From Symsagittifera roscoffensis (taxonomy: Eukaryota; Xenacoelomorpha; Acoela; Convolutidae): DNA of 64,000 nt. The DNA is taken from contig NC_087064.1 of assembly GCF_963678635.1 (NCBI RefSeq), positions 1,301,926 to 1,365,925 of the forward strand, read 5' to 3'. The notes below the pieces were generated by a model. The model had not been told where the DNA came from and did not search any database. It saw only the letters and a program-made list of their open reading frames with translations. Positions 11,147 through 24,673 of this stretch are shown piece after piece (positions within the stretch are counted from its first letter, which is position 1; the number at the start of each line of letters is the position of its first letter). The position numbers and the translations under genes are program-made.

Positions 11147-11413
11147 TAGCCATGAGCTAACTATTTTGCTGGTAACTAAGTTCTGGCCGATAACCTGCGC
11201 GTTCTGGCCGATAACCCAGTAACTATTTTTTGATCCGGTGTAAGATGCGCGTTCTGGCCGATAACCCAGTAACTATTTTTCGATCCGGTGTTAAAGGACC
11301 ACACATAGAACTGGCTTTAGTAGAGACGGTTAAAAGCAAATGAAGCTGTGTTTAGACGCTAGCCAGTCGTTTCATAGCCTAGCTTTTTTTCCGTCGATAT
11401 GTACATCCGGGCG
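11147..11413 (+). repeat. Direct repeat flanking the Penelope-like remnant, right copy
   Basis: Matches 10166-10382. This copy also has an internal tandem duplication: GCGCGTTCTGGCCGATAACC with its 3' neighbours to GATCCGGTGT occurs at about 11195-11242 and 11248-11295, which explains the extra length. Confidence 0.65.
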
Positions 11414-13296
11414 AATGTTTCATTTACGTTTTTATGGCGCCCGTGGGTGTTCTTTTTTTATAATCATAATCGGCAGATCCATTAACGAGCACTCCGCGCC
11501 GAGCGGATGCTCTAAGTAAGGCTATTAGCACAGAGCCGGAAAGGTGATTCGGAACGCGGAAGCCTTCCGGATTCCCAGATTTAGTTTTTTCACCTAGTTA
11601 AGACCGAAAACTCACGTATCGTGAAGGGTGGGGGGATTTGCGGTCCCTTCATTCCCCGAGCATTAAATAACCAAAAACCCTTAAAGATATACAAGAAAAC
11701 AAACAAAAAGTAGTATAGTACCTAAGAAAAAACCAAAAACAAAAAACAACCGAAACAACAAAAAACAGTAAAAAAATATAAAATTAGTAGAAATTATCCA
11801 CCCCGACGAGATGTGATCCGACACTCCAGTTTGTTGTCGTTAGATGATCTTTTGCTGTAACAGGCATTTATATCAAACAAGATTGTTACGATCAAAAGAG
11901 TGGCCCGTTTCTGGTTCCTGTATTGTAGGGTTATTTGAGTTTTTAAGCACGTTAATGCTATTTTACGCTCAATCCGGAAGGGCCTTGGGAAGAGAGCCGA
12001 AGGCTGATCCGGCAAGCAGTACAAGGAGCAGCCTCAGAAAAATCTCAAGTTCGGTATCTTTTACAAATTTTGTATCTCTTTTGGTACAGAAACTAAGTTA
12101 TCAATCTGTGGGGGGCTCGACAGTGACTGCACTGTATTGACCCTCCAACGAATTGCAACTTTCCGAGTTAAGCACCTTAATTCGGACTTTGAACATTACC
12201 GGAGGGGTATAATAATATTAGTATTACAATTTACACTGCCTGTATTAATACTCCAATATCGTTTTTTAGTGAAAAACTAGCTAACAGACCGGTTTTTAGG
12301 GTCAATATAGTGATTTTTCGATCCCCCCACAAACCACAATTTTTGAGATATCAATTTTTTTGCAACGGACAAAATGCTAAATAAGTGAGTCGCATTGTAA
12401 CTGCACTAACATAACTAGTGGAACCGGTTAAATTTAGTTCGGACGTGGTTGGAACGAATTGGTTGCCGAAATCCAAAATTTCGGGATTTTTCAAAAAACG
12501 AAACGCTACAAAATAAGAAAGTGTTTCAAAGTTTTTGAAACAGGTCGATACGAATTGTTGTTCGGACAACATACAATAGTGAATCGACAGGTTTTAAAAC
12601 CGTTTGCCAATAACCTCCCTGGTCCCGGTGCAATCGAACTCAACGTGTTTGATTTAGTGGACTCATCAATCCGGAGGGGTCCAACTAGCATTGTTTTTGG
12701 CAGATTTTTTCAGCTGAAATGTTTTGGACCGGGTTTTTTGCATTGAATTAGAAGAATATAGGCCTTTTGAGCTCTGATCAGCAGTCTTTGTTTCAATAAG
12801 ACAAGAATTGCAAAAAAAAAATTAGGCGGAACCTATAAGTTTGAAAATTTTTGAGTTGGGATCAAAGACGTTTTGTTTCATAACTTTGGAACTACTTGAT
12901 CGATCCAAATCATTTTGGTAGCGTTAGAACAGAAAACTAGGTAGCCCAAAAGCAAGCATAAAAAAGTGTTTAGATTGTTTTCAGCAAAAACTACCCATTT
13001 CTGAAGGTAGACCCTTCACGTTTTGTAAAAGTTTTTGGAAAGCCTACAAAACGGTAGTAACAGTTATACAAGGCATTTTTACGCTGTACTCGACAATAGG
13101 CAAAGATAAAGGAACCTAGAAAACGACAGTCGAGTCAAAAACAGGCTGGTTAAACGACCCTTCAAAGCTAAGGAAAATTGTTAAATCAGCAGCTTGGCCT
13201 CAATCCGGAAGAATATAGGACCAGAACATACCCTTTCTAGTTGGTTTATTTAGCTGATAGACTTCGAGACCGTATTCGTAAGGGTCTCGGATATTG
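11414..13296. other. Sequence between array flank and repeat unit 1; no gene seen
   Basis: No supported coding region. The interval holds a GC-richer patch (11480-11600) and two short motifs shared with the repeat units: CAGTGACTGCACT at 12120 and a CCGGAGGGGTCC block at 12671, which also occurs at 13333-13480. These suggest that part of it is older, diverged unit sequence. Confidence 0.5.
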
Positions 13297-15378
13297 TTTT
13301 TAAACGACCCAGATAGGCAATTTTTGTCAATTAGTAGTGGTCCCAATTCGGAGGGGTCCTTTTTTGTATTTTTGTCAACCCGGAGGGGTCCCAATTCAGA
13401 GGGGTGCCATTTTTGTCAATCCGTAGAGGTCCCAAATTGGATGGGTCCTTTTTTGTCAAACCGGAGGGGTCTTAGAAACATATATTTTTTTAATTTTAAG
13501 GAATGTGAAATCAGGGATCCTAAAAGATCCGTAGACGAAAGTAAGACACATAGAGAAGAATATTAAAATGTTACGAATCATGCAGGAGACCAGTGACTGC
13601 ACTGGTAACTTGCCTTTCAACAAAAATTGAAAAGACCATAAAAAATAAAAACAGGTCTAAACTCGGAGAATTGCGACTCTAGGTCTTATTGAAAACAGAA
13701 TTCGGCACTGATTTATTTAGATTTAAATCCAAATTATTCTTTGGAAGAGTGGTTGCCTTGACAGTCTTAGTATGTCTAGCTCGGGCAACCCAAAAAGTTC
13801 CAAAAAACGGTACAAAAGCCAAGTATCAACTTTTTCGAGGGTCATATCTTATGTTTATTTTTTTTTTGGAAAAAGCAATTTTTTGAAGAAAAGATTCATC
13901 CAACCTGTTGTTTCGATTGATCGCCAGAACTCAAGATATCGGATGTTAGTTTTCAAGGTAGTTGCCAGAATGAGCCACCGTCAAGAAGTACGTCATAAAA
14001 CGCCTTCTTAACATGGCTTTTAGTAATAAACAATGTAAGGACAACTACACATGGTTTGAACAGAAGGATGGATTGTCCATGGTAAAGTTTTAACCCCGTT
14101 ACACTTGGATTCGAACGCCTATTCATCAAAAACTACAAAATCATTAGACAAACAAAAAATGCTTAATTCGATATATCAAAAATGTATGATTTCCAAACTT
14201 GGTACGCATAAATTTACACAATAATTTTTAAGCCCGTTTACTTTAAGCGCTTGAAAAAAAACTTGACAAACATCGAGCTGATGAAACTATAACTTACAGG
14301 ATGACTTTGAAATGAAGACAATTATACAAAACCAGGGCTGGTAAAAAAAATACAGGATGACTGTCAATTATAGCGAAAATTTTCCACTAGAAGAAGAAAA
14401 GTCAAGCAGAGGAGACCTGTGAACAAAAACTTTAACGAAAAAATTTTACTCGTTTACAGTCTCCTTGATAATTGCAAGTCTATTGAGCAAAGGAAAATTA
14501 TTGGAAAGTGCTGCTAAGCCGCAACAGGCCAAAACTAAACATTAACGGTAAAAAAAAACCAGGAGCTCTTGCATGGGTATTTTGGCGAGAGCGCATCCAC
14601 AGCTGATGAGTGTCAAAATAAAACAAAGGAGCTGATTTATAAACGCGCGAGTCTACTGATCAGAAAACAAACAAAAATAAAATGAACACATTGGGGAAAC
14701 TGAACTTCACAACAATTGCGATGAAGAAAAAAATCAAGACATAATGAAGAACATTAGGAAACTGAAAAATGTGTATAGCAAGCTTTTTATGCACATTGTT
14801 TAAGTTATATATAAACAAGGATAGCCGGTTGCTCAGATAAAGTGAAAATATAGAAATTTGTGTTTCGTAAGCTTTTTTCAAACAAGCACAATAGTTTCTA
14901 TTTAGAAAAAGATAGCCGTTTGCTGTGCATTGTTTACTAAAGTTTTACAGAAAGAGGACAAAAAAACTTTTTTTTCAAAAGCTGGTTTTTTTCGTGGCGT
15001 GAAGGAAGGATCTGACAAAAGCCCAAGAATAAAAAAAATTTGACCGTCAGAGTAAAATAGGCACCCGGGCAATGCTTTTGGTAAAAAAAAAACAAAATTA
15101 AGCAAAAAATATTATTACAATTTTTTTAAAAGAAATTTTGAAAAATTTTATTCCGAAGATGGCACTAAAACAACTTCGGAAACTAGACAAACCTCAAAAC
15201 TCCACCTCTTTTTCTCTCGACACTGGGTAATTTTTTAATAAATTAAGAAAAAATCAATCAATTTAATCAAAATTCTGTAATACAATTTTGAAGATTGAAT
15301 GTATTTCAATTTTATTGCTCAATTTTAGAGGTCAAATGTGGTTGGCTAATTTTCAAACATGAGGGTTTAGAAATTTTA
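13297..15378 (+). repeat. 2.54 kb unit 1a, 3' end truncated
   Basis: Starts at TTTTTAAACGACCCAGATAGG, the junction seen again at 17060, 19604 and 22141. It follows the unit order to GAGGGTTTAGAAATTTT (15362-15378). It then jumps back to AGATATCGGACGTTAG, which normally lies some 640 bases from the unit start. It carries the uninterrupted LINE target site at about 14315. Confidence 0.85.
13333..13480 (+). repeat. Imperfect minisatellite inside the unit (CCGGAGGGGTCC-type)
   Basis: Five or so imperfect copies of a 25-45 base motif built on TTTTTGTCAAYCCGGAGGGGTC. The same cluster recurs at 17097-17235, 19640-19775 and 22177-22312. On the minus strand it can be read as repeated GPLxIDKN, but the frame does not stay open across units. 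Confidence 0.7.
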
Positions 15379-17059
15379 GAAGATATCGGACGTTAGTTTT
15401 CGAGGTAGTTGCCAGAATGAGCCACCGTCAAGAAGTACGTCATAAAACGCCTTCTGAACATGGCTTTTAGTAATAAACAATGTAAAGACAACGACACATG
15501 GTTTGAACAGAAGGATGGATTGTCCATGGTAAAGTTTTAACCCCGCTACACTTGGATTCGAATGCCTATTCATCAGATAGTTTCCACAAAAAACTACGAA
15601 ATACTACAGGAAGAAGAAACTACTAGAAGGAGAAAAGTCAAGCAGAGGAGTCTTGTGAACAAAAACTTTACCGAAAAAATTGTATTTGTTTACAGTCCCT
15701 TGATAATTGCAAGTCTATTGAGCGAAGAAAAATTATTGGCAGGTGCCGCTAAGCCGCAACAGGCCAAAACTAAACATTAACGGTAAAAAAAATACCAGGA
15801 GCTCTTGCATGGGTATTTTGGTGAGAGTGCATCCACAGCTGATGAGTGTCAAAATAAAACAAAAGAGCTGATTTATAAGTGCGGGAGTCTACTGATCAGA
15901 AAAAAAACCAAAATAAAATGAACACATTGGGGAAACAGAACTTCGCAACAATTGCGATGAAGGAAAAAATCAAGACATAATGAAAAACATTCGAAAACTG
16001 AAAAATGTGCATAGCAAGCTTTTTATGCACATTGTTTAAAAATATAAACAAACAAGGATAGCCGGTTGCTGAGATGAAGTGAAAATTTAGAAATTTGTGT
16101 ATCGTAAGTTTTTTTCAAACAAGCACAATAGTTTTCTATTTAGAAAAAGATAGCCGTTTGCTGTGCATTGTTTATTAAATTTTTACAGAAAGAGGACAAA
16201 AAAAGTTTTTTTTTTAAAAAGCTTGTTTTTTTCGTGGTGTGAAGGAAGGGTCTGACAAAAGCCCAAGAATAAAAAAACGTTGACCGTCAGAGTAAAACAG
16301 GCACCCGGGCAATGCTTTTGGTAAAAAAAAAAATTAAGCAAAAAATAATATTACGATTTTTTTTAAAGAAATTTTGAAAAATTTTATTCCGAAGATGGCA
16401 GTAAAACAACTTCGGAAACAAGACAAACCTCAAAACTTCACCTCTTTTTCTCTCGACACTGGGACAATTTTTTGATTAGTTAAGAAAAAATCAATTGAAT
16501 TAAAATTATGTAATACAATTTTGAAGATTGAATGTATTTCAATTTTATTGCTCAATTTTAGAGGTCAAATGTGGTTGGCTAATTTTCAAACATAAGGTTT
16601 TAGAACTTTTCTTTTTATCAAAATCCCGTCAACTTTTAATTGTTAATTTGCGTTAAAAAAAGAAGAGCTCAAAAAATCCAACTGCCTGTCCTCAAGTCTG
16701 TAAATGTGAAGGTGGATGCCTACAGCTGATTCTGCATTCTTATATTCCTCAATTTTGAAGATCAAATGATGAACAACTGGTCTTATATAGGTGGATGTAC
16801 ATGTGACATTCGACCAGAATGGCGCCAAAATGCATGGCAGCATCGAAACTTTGTTGGAGCATCCGAGTTGAAAAATTGTCAGCTTTGATGGATTGACAGT
16901 GCTAATAGTGCAATTTGACGAGTTAGGAGAGGTTAATTTGAAGTGCCGAAGTAATTTTTAAAATTTCGTTGACCTTGATTTTTTTTGGAATACTAAAACC
17001 GCGAAAATCAGAAGAGACCGATTTTCGCTAGAAGATAGCACGTAGATTCTCGATAGTGT
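15379..17059 (+). repeat. 2.54 kb unit 1b, internally deleted
   Basis: Begins inside the unit at AGATATCGGACGTTAG. Near 15595 it skips the stretch present elsewhere between CTACGAAACC and ACTAGAAG, losing the ATGTATGATTTCC block and the LINE target site. It then runs to the next junction at 17060. ACCAGGAGCTCTTGC copies are only 1234 bases apart here (14563 and 15797), against about 2540 in full units. Confidence 0.8.
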
Positions 17060-19603
17060 TTTTTAAACGACCCAGATAGGCGATTTTTGCCAATTAGTAG
17101 GGGTCCCAATTCGGAGGGGTCCTTATTTTGTATTTTTGTCAACCCGGAGGGGTCTTAATTCAGAGGGGTGCCATTTTTGTCAATCCGTAGAGATCCCAAA
17201 TTGACTGGGTCTTTTTTTGTCAATCCGAAGGGTACTAGAAATATATGTTTTTTCAATATTAAGGAACGTGAAATCAGGGATCCTAAAACATCCGTAGACG
17301 AAACTAAGACACATAGAGAAGAGTAATAAAATGTTACGAATCAGGCAGGAGACCAGTGACTGCACTGGTAACTTGCCTTTAAACAAAAATTGAAAAGACC
17401 ATAAAGAAATAAAAACAGGTCTAAACTCGGAGAATCGCGACTCTAGGTCTTATTGAAAACAGAATTCGGCACTGATTTATTTAGATTAAATCTAATTTTT
17501 TTTTTGGAAGAGTGTTTGCCTTGAGAATCTTAGTAGGTCGAGCTCGGACAACCCAAAAAAATCCAAAAAACGGTACAAAAACCAAGTATTAACTTTTTCG
17601 AGTATCATATCTTTTGTTTAATTTTTTTTGGAAAAAGCAACTTATGCAGAAAAGATTCATCCAACATGTTGTTTCGATTGATCGCCAGAACTCAAGATAT
17701 CGGACGTTAGTTTTCGAGGTAGTTTTCAGAATGAGCCACCGTCAAGAAGTACGTCATAAAACGCCTTCTGAGCATGGCTTTTAGTAATAAACAATGTAAG
17801 GACAACGACACATGGTTTGAACAGAAGGATGGATTGTCCATGGTAAAGTTTTAACCCCGCTACACTTGGATTCGAATGCCTATTTATCAGATAGTCTCGA
17901 CAAATATCTACAAAACCAACAGACATACAAAAAATGCTTTATTCGATATATCAAAAATGTATGATTTCCAAACTTGGTACGCATAAAATTACACATTATT
18001 TTTTAAGCCCGTTTAGCTTAAGCGCTCGAAAAAAACTTGAGAAACATCGAGCAGATGAAACTATAACTTACAGGATGACTTTGAAATGAAGACAATTATA
18101 CAAAACCAGGGCTGATAAATTAAAAAACACAGGATGATTGTCAATTAAAGCGAAAATTTTCCACTAGAATAAGAAAAGTCACGCAGAGGAGTCCTGTGAA
18201 CAAAACCTTTACCGAAAAAATTGTACTCGTTTACAGTCCCTTGATAATTGCAAGCCTATTGAGCGAAGGAAAATTATTGGCAAGTGCCGCTAAGCCGCAA
18301 CAGCACGAAACTAAACATTAACGGTAAAAAAAAACAAATTACCAGGAGCTCTTGCATGGGTATTTTGGTGAGAGTGCATCCACAGCTGATGAGTGTCAAA
18401 AAAAACAAAAGAGCTGATTTATAAGTGCGGGAGTTTACTGATCAGAAAAAAAACCAAAATAAAATGAACACATTGGGGAAACAGAACTCACAACAATTGC
18501 GTTGAAGGAAAAAATCAAGACATAAAGAAAAACATTCGAAAACTGAAAAATGTGCATAGCAAGCTTTTTATGCACATTGTTTAAACTATATCTAAACAAG
18601 GATAGCCGGTTGCTGAGATAAAGTGAAAATTTAGAAATTTGTGTATCGTAAGTTTTTTTCAAATAAGCACAATAATTTCTATTTAGAAAAAGATAGCCGT
18701 TTGCTGTGCATTGTTCACTAAATTTATACAGAAAGAGGACAAAATTTTTTTTTTAAAAAGCTGTTTTTTTGTGGTGTGAAAGAAGGGTCTGACAAAATCT
18801 CAAGATTTAGAAAAATTTGACCGTCAGAGTAAAATAGGCAAACGGGCAATGAATTCGGTAGAAAAAAATTAAGCAAAAAATATTATTACGATTCTTTTAA
18901 AAGAAATTTGAGAAATTTTATTCCGATGATGGCACTAAAACAACTTCGGAAATTAGACAAAACTCAAAAACTTCACCTCGCTTTCTCTCGACACTGGGGC
19001 AATTTTTTGATAAGTTAAGAAAAAATCAAATTAATCAAAATTCTTTAACACAATTTTGAAGGTTGAATGTATTTCAATTTAATTGCTCAATTTTAGAGGT
19101 CAAAGGTGATTGGCTAATTTTCAAACATGAGGATTCGTCGAAAAAACTTTTTTTCAAAATCTCTTCAGTTTTTAATTGTAAATTTGCGTAAAAACCAAAA
19201 AAAACGAAGAGCTCAAAAATCCAACAGCCTGTCCTCAAGTCTGTAAACGTGAAGGTGGATGCCTACAGCTGATTTTGCATTCTTATTTTCTTCAATTTTC
19301 GTGATCAAATGATGAGTAATTGGTCTTATACAGGTGGATGTACATGTGAAATTCTACCAGAATGGCGCCGAAATGCCTGGCAACATCGAAACTTTGTTGG
19401 AGAATCCGAGTTGAAAAATTGGCAGCTTTGATGGATTGAGAGTGCTAATAGTGCAATTTGACGAGTTAGGAGAAGTTAATTTGAAGTGCCGAAGTAAAGT
19501 TTTAAAATTCGTTGACCTTTATTTTTTTGCGGATACTGAAATACGCGAAAATCAGAAGAGACCGAATTTCGCTAGAAGGTAGCACGTAGACTCTCGATAG
19601 TAT
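17060..19603 (+). repeat. 2.54 kb unit 2
   Basis: Full-length unit of 2544 bases from TTTTTAAACGACCCAG to CTCGATAGTAT. No reading frame above about 75 codons, and none is preserved with synonymous-like differences across units. It differs from unit 3 by scattered substitutions and small indels. Confidence 0.88.
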
Positions 19604-22140
19604 TTTTTAAACGACCCAGATAGGCGATTTTTGCCAATTAGTAGGGGTCCCAATTCGGAAGGGTCCTTATTTTGTATTTTTGTCAACCCGGAGGGGTCTT
19701 AATTCAGAGGGGTGCCATTTTCGTTAACCCGTAGAGATCCCAAATTGACTGGGTCCTTTTTTGTCAATCCGGAGGGTACTAGAAATATATGTTTTTTTAA
19801 TATTAAGGAACGTGAAATCAGGGATCCTAAAACATCCGTAGACGAAACTAAGACACATAGAGAAGAGTAATAAAATGTTACGAATCAGGCAGGAGACCAG
19901 TGACTGCACTGGTAACTTGCCTTTAAACAAAAATTGAAAAGACCATAAAGAAATAAAAACAGGTCTAAACTCGGAGAATCGCGACTATAGGTCTTATTGA
20001 AAACAAAATTCGGCACTGATTTATTTAGATTAAAATATAAATTATTTTTTGGAAGAGTGTTTGCTTTGAGAATCTTAGTAGGTCTAGCTCAGACAACCCA
20101 AAAAAATCCAAAAAACGGTACAAAAACCAAGTATTAACTTTTTCGAGTATCATATCTTTTGTTTAATTTTTTTTGGAAAAAGCAACTTATTCAGAAAAGA
20201 TTCATCCAACCTGTTGTTTCGATTGATCGCAAGAACTCAAGATATCGGACGATAGTTTTCGAGGCAGTAGCCAGAATTAGCCACCGTCAAGAAGTACGTC
20301 ATAAAACACCTTCCGAACATGGCTTTTAGTAATAAACAATGTAAGGACAACGACACATGGTTTGAACAGAAGGATGGATTGTCCATGGTAAAGTTTTAAC
20401 CCCGCTACACTTAGATTCGAAGGCCGATAGTCTCCACAAATAACTACGAAACCAACAGACAAACAAAAAATGCTTTGTTCGATATATCAAAAATGTATGA
20501 TTTCCAAACTTGGTACGCATAAAATTACACATTATTTTTTGAGCCCGTTTAGCTTAAATGCTTGAAACAAAACTTGGAAAACATCAAGCTGATGAAACTT
20601 ACAGGATGACTTTGAATTGAAGACAATTATACAAAACCAGGGCTGATAAATTAAAAAATACAGGATGATTGTCAATTAAAGCGAAAATTTTCCACTAGAA
20701 GAAGAAAAGTCATGCAGAGGAGTCCTGTGAACAAAACCTTTACCGAAAAAATTGTACTCGTTTACAGTCCCTTGATAATTGCAAGCCTATTGAACGAAGA
20801 AAAATTATTGGCAAGTGCCGCTAAGCCGCAACAGCCCGAAACTAAACATTAACGGTAAAAAAAAAAACAAATTACCAGGAGCTCTTGCATGGGTATTTTG
20901 GTGAGAGTGCATCCACAGCTGATGAGTGTCAAAATAAAACAAAAGAGCTGATTTATAAGTGTGGGAGTCTACTGATCAGAAAAAAAACCAAAATAAAATG
21001 AACACATTGGGCAAACAGAACTCACAACAGTTACGTTGAACGAAAAAATCAAGACACAAAGAAAAAAATTCGAAAACTGAAAAATGTGCATAGCAAGCTT
21101 TTTATGCACATTGTTTAAATTATATATAAACAAGGATAGCCGGTTGCTGAGATAAAGTGAAAATTTAGAAATTTTTGTATGTTAAGCTTTTTTCAAATAA
21201 GCACAATAATTTCTATTTAGAAAAAGATAGCCGTTTGCTGTACATTGCTTACTAAATTTATACAGAAAGAGGACAAAAAATTTGTTTTTAAAAAAGCTGT
21301 TTTTTTTGTGGTGTGAAAGAAGGGTCTGACAACATCTCAAGATTTAGAAAAATTTGACAGTCAGAGTAAAATAGGCAAACGGGCAATGATTTCGGTGGAA
21401 AAAAATTAAGCAAAAAATATTATTACGATTCTTTTAAAAGAAATTTTAGAAATTTTATTCCGATGATGGCACTAAAACAACTTCGGAAATTAGACAAAAA
21501 TCAAAAACTGCACCTCGTTTTCTCTCGACACTGGGGCAATTTTTTGATAAGTTAAGAAAAAATCAAATTAATCAAAATTCTTTAACACAATTTTGAAGGT
21601 TGAATGTATTTCAATTTAATTGCTCAATTTTAGAGGTCAAATGTGATTGGCTAATTTTCAAACATGAGGATTCGTCGAAAAAACTTTTTTTCAAAATCTC
21701 TTCAGTTTTTAATTGTAAATTTGCGTAAAAACCAAAAAAAACGAAGAGCTCAAAAATCCAACAGCCTGTCCTCAAGTCTGTAAACGTGAAGGTGGATGCC
21801 TACAGCTGATTTTGCATTCTTATATTCTTCAATTTTCGTGCTCAAATGATGAACAATTGGTCTTATACAGGTGGATGTACATGTGAAATTCTACCAGAAT
21901 GGCGCCGAAATGCCTGGCAACATCGAAACTTTGTTGGAGAATCCGAGTTGAAAAATTGGCAGCTTTGATGGATTGAGAGTGCTAATAGTGCAATTTGACG
22001 AGTTAGGAGAAGTTAATTTGAAGTGCCGAAGTAAAGTTTTAAAATTCGTTGACCTTTATTTTTTTGCGGATACTGAAATACGCGAAAATCAGAAGAGACC
22101 GAATTTCGCTAGAAGGTAGCACGTAGACTCTCGATAGTAT
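19604..22140 (+). repeat. 2.54 kb unit 3
   Basis: Full-length unit of 2537 bases. It is almost identical to unit 4 across its length, for example in the blocks at 19724-19930 and 22261-22467. A visible difference is GATAGTTTTCGAGG at 20251 against GATAGTTTTTGAGG at 22788. The near identity implies very recent duplication or homogenisation. Confidence 0.9.
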
Positions 22141-24673
22141 TTTTTAAACGACCCAGATAGGCGATTTTTGCCAATTAGTAGGGGTCCCAATTCGGAAGGG
22201 TCCTTATTTTGTATTTTTGTCAACCCGGAGGGGTCTTAATTCAGAGGGGTGCCATTTTCGTTAACCCGTAGAGATCCCAAATTGACTGGGTCCTTTTTTG
22301 TCAATCCGGAGGGTACTAGAAATATATGTTTTTTTAATATTAAGGAACGTGAAATCAGGGATCCTAAAACATCCGTAGACGAAACTAAGACACATAGAGA
22401 AGAGTAATAAAATGTTACGAATCAGGCAGGAGACCAGTGACTGCACTGGTAACTTGCCTTTAAACAAAAATTGAAAAGACCATAAAGAAATAAAAACAGG
22501 TCTAAACTCGGAGAATCGCGACTATAGGTCTTATTGAAAACAAAATTCGGCACTGATTTATTTAGATTAAAATATAAATTATTTTTTGGAAGAGTGTTTG
22601 CTTTGAGAATCTTAGTAGGTCTAGCTCAGACAACCCAAAAAAATCCAAAAAACGGTACAAAAACCAAGTATTAACTTTTTCGAGTATCATATCTTTTGTT
22701 TAATTTTTTTTGGAAAAAGCAACTTATTCAGAAAAGATTCATCCAACCTGTTGTTTCGATTGATCGCAAGAACTCAAGATATCGGACGATAGTTTTTGAG
22801 GCAGTAGCCAGAATTAGCCACCGTCAAGAAGTACGTCATAAAACACCTTCCGAACATGGCTTTTAGTAATAAACAATGTAAGGACAACGACACATGGTTT
22901 GAACAGAAGGATGGATTGTCCATGGTAAAGTTTTAACCCCGCTACACTTAGATTCGAAGGCCGATAGTCTCCACAAATAACTACGAAACCAACAGACAAA
23001 CAAAAAATGCTTTGTTCGATATATCAAAAATGTATGATTTCCAAACTTGGTACGCATAAAATTACACATTATTTTTTGAGCCCGTTTAGCTTAAATGCTT
23101 GAAACAAAACTTGGAAAACATCAAGCTGATGAAACTTACAGGATGACTTTGAATTGAAGACAATTATACAAAACCAGGGCTGATAAATTAAAAAATACAG
23201 GATGATTGTCAATTAAAGCGAAAATTTTCCACTAGAAGAAGAAAAGTCATGCAGAGGAGTCCTGTGAACAAAACCTTTACCGAAAAAATTGTACTCGTTT
23301 ACAGTCCCTTGATAATTGCAAGCCTATTGAACGAAGAAAAATTATTGGCAAGTGCCGCTAAGCCGCAACAGCCCGAAACTAAACATTAACGGTAAAAAAA
23401 AAAACAAATTACCAGGAGCTCTTGCATGGGTATTTTGGTGAGAGTGCATCCACAGCTGATGAGTGTCAAAATAAAACAAAAGAGCTGATTTATAAGTGTG
23501 GGAGTCTACTGATCAGAAAAAAAACCAAAATAAAATGAACACATTGGGCAAACAGAACTCACAACAGTTACGTTGAACGAAAAAATCAAGACACAAAGAA
23601 AAAAATTCGAAAACTGAAAAATGTGCATAGCAAGCTTTTTATGCACATTGTTTAAATTATATATAAACAAGGATAGCCGGTTGCTGAGATAAAGTGAAAA
23701 TTTAGAAATTTTTGTATGTTAAGCTTTTTTCAAATAAGCACAATAATTTCTATTTAGAAAAAGATAGCCGTTTGCTGTACATTGCTTACTAAATTTATAC
23801 AGAAAGAGGACAAAAAATTTGTTTTTAAAAAAGCTGTTTTTTTTGTGGTGTGAAAGAAGGGTCTGACAACATCTCAAGATTTAGAAAAATTTGACAGTCA
23901 GAGTAAAATAGGCAAACGGGCAATGATTTCGGTGGAAAAAAATTAAGCAAAAAATATTATTACGATTCTTTTAAAAGAAATTTTAGAAATTTTATTCCGA
24001 TGATGGCACTAAAACAACTTCGGAAATTAGACAAAAATCAAAAACTGCACCTCGTTTTCTCTCGACACTGGGGCAATTTTTTGATAAGTTAAGAAAAAAT
24101 CAAATTAATCAAAATTCTTTAACACAATTTTGAAGGTTGAATGTATTTCAATTTAATTGCTCAATTTTAGAGGTCAAATGTGATTGGCTAATTTTCAAAC
24201 ATGAGGATTCGTCGAAAAAACTTTTTTTCAAAATCTCTTCAGTTTTTAATTGTAAATTTGCGTAAAAACCAAAAAAAACGAAGAGCTCAAAAATCCAACA
24301 GCCTGTCCTCAAGTCTGTAAACGTGAAGGTGGATGCCTACAGCTGATTTTGCATTCTTATATTCTTCAATTTTCGTGCTCAAATGATGAACAATTGGTCT
24401 TATACAGGTGGATGTACATGTGAAATTCTACCAGAATGGCGCCAAAATGCCTGACAACATCGAAACTTTGTTGGAGAATCCGAGTTGAAAAATTGGCAGC
24501 TTTGATGGATTGAGAGTGCTTATAGTGCAATTTGACGAGTTAGGAGAGGTTACTTTGAAGTGCCGAAATAAAGTTTTAAAATTCGTTGACCTTTTTTTTA
24601 TGCGGATACTGAAATACGCGAAAATCAGAAGAGACCGAATTTCGCTAGAAGGTAGCACGTAGACTCTCGATAA
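22141..24673 (+). repeat. 2.54 kb unit 4, last of the array
   Basis: Full-length unit. At its end CTCGATAATG passes into the array flank at 24674 rather than into another unit. The last 250 bases differ more from unit 3 than the rest does (for example GGCGCCAAAATGCCTGAC at 24438 against GGCGCCGAAATGCCTGGC at 21901), so the end unit keeps an older sequence at its edge. Confidence 0.88.

Noticed and set aside
14097..14125. GGATTCGAAC-type B box in the 2.54 kb unit as a tRNA gene
   Set aside because: The flanking bases do not form a T stem and no A box lies at the right distance; the motif also varies among units.
14602..14640. CTGATGAG in each 2.54 kb unit, like a hammerhead ribozyme core
   Set aside because: The partner GAAA core and a pairing stem II are missing in every unit (ACAAAR or CTAAAG instead), so no hammerhead fold is supported even though Penelope-like elements can carry one.
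20277..22999. Minus-strand frames of 61-68 codons repeated in units of the 2.54 kb array
   Set aside because: They are identical only because the units are nearly identical. In older units the frames are shifted or broken, and they have no domain.
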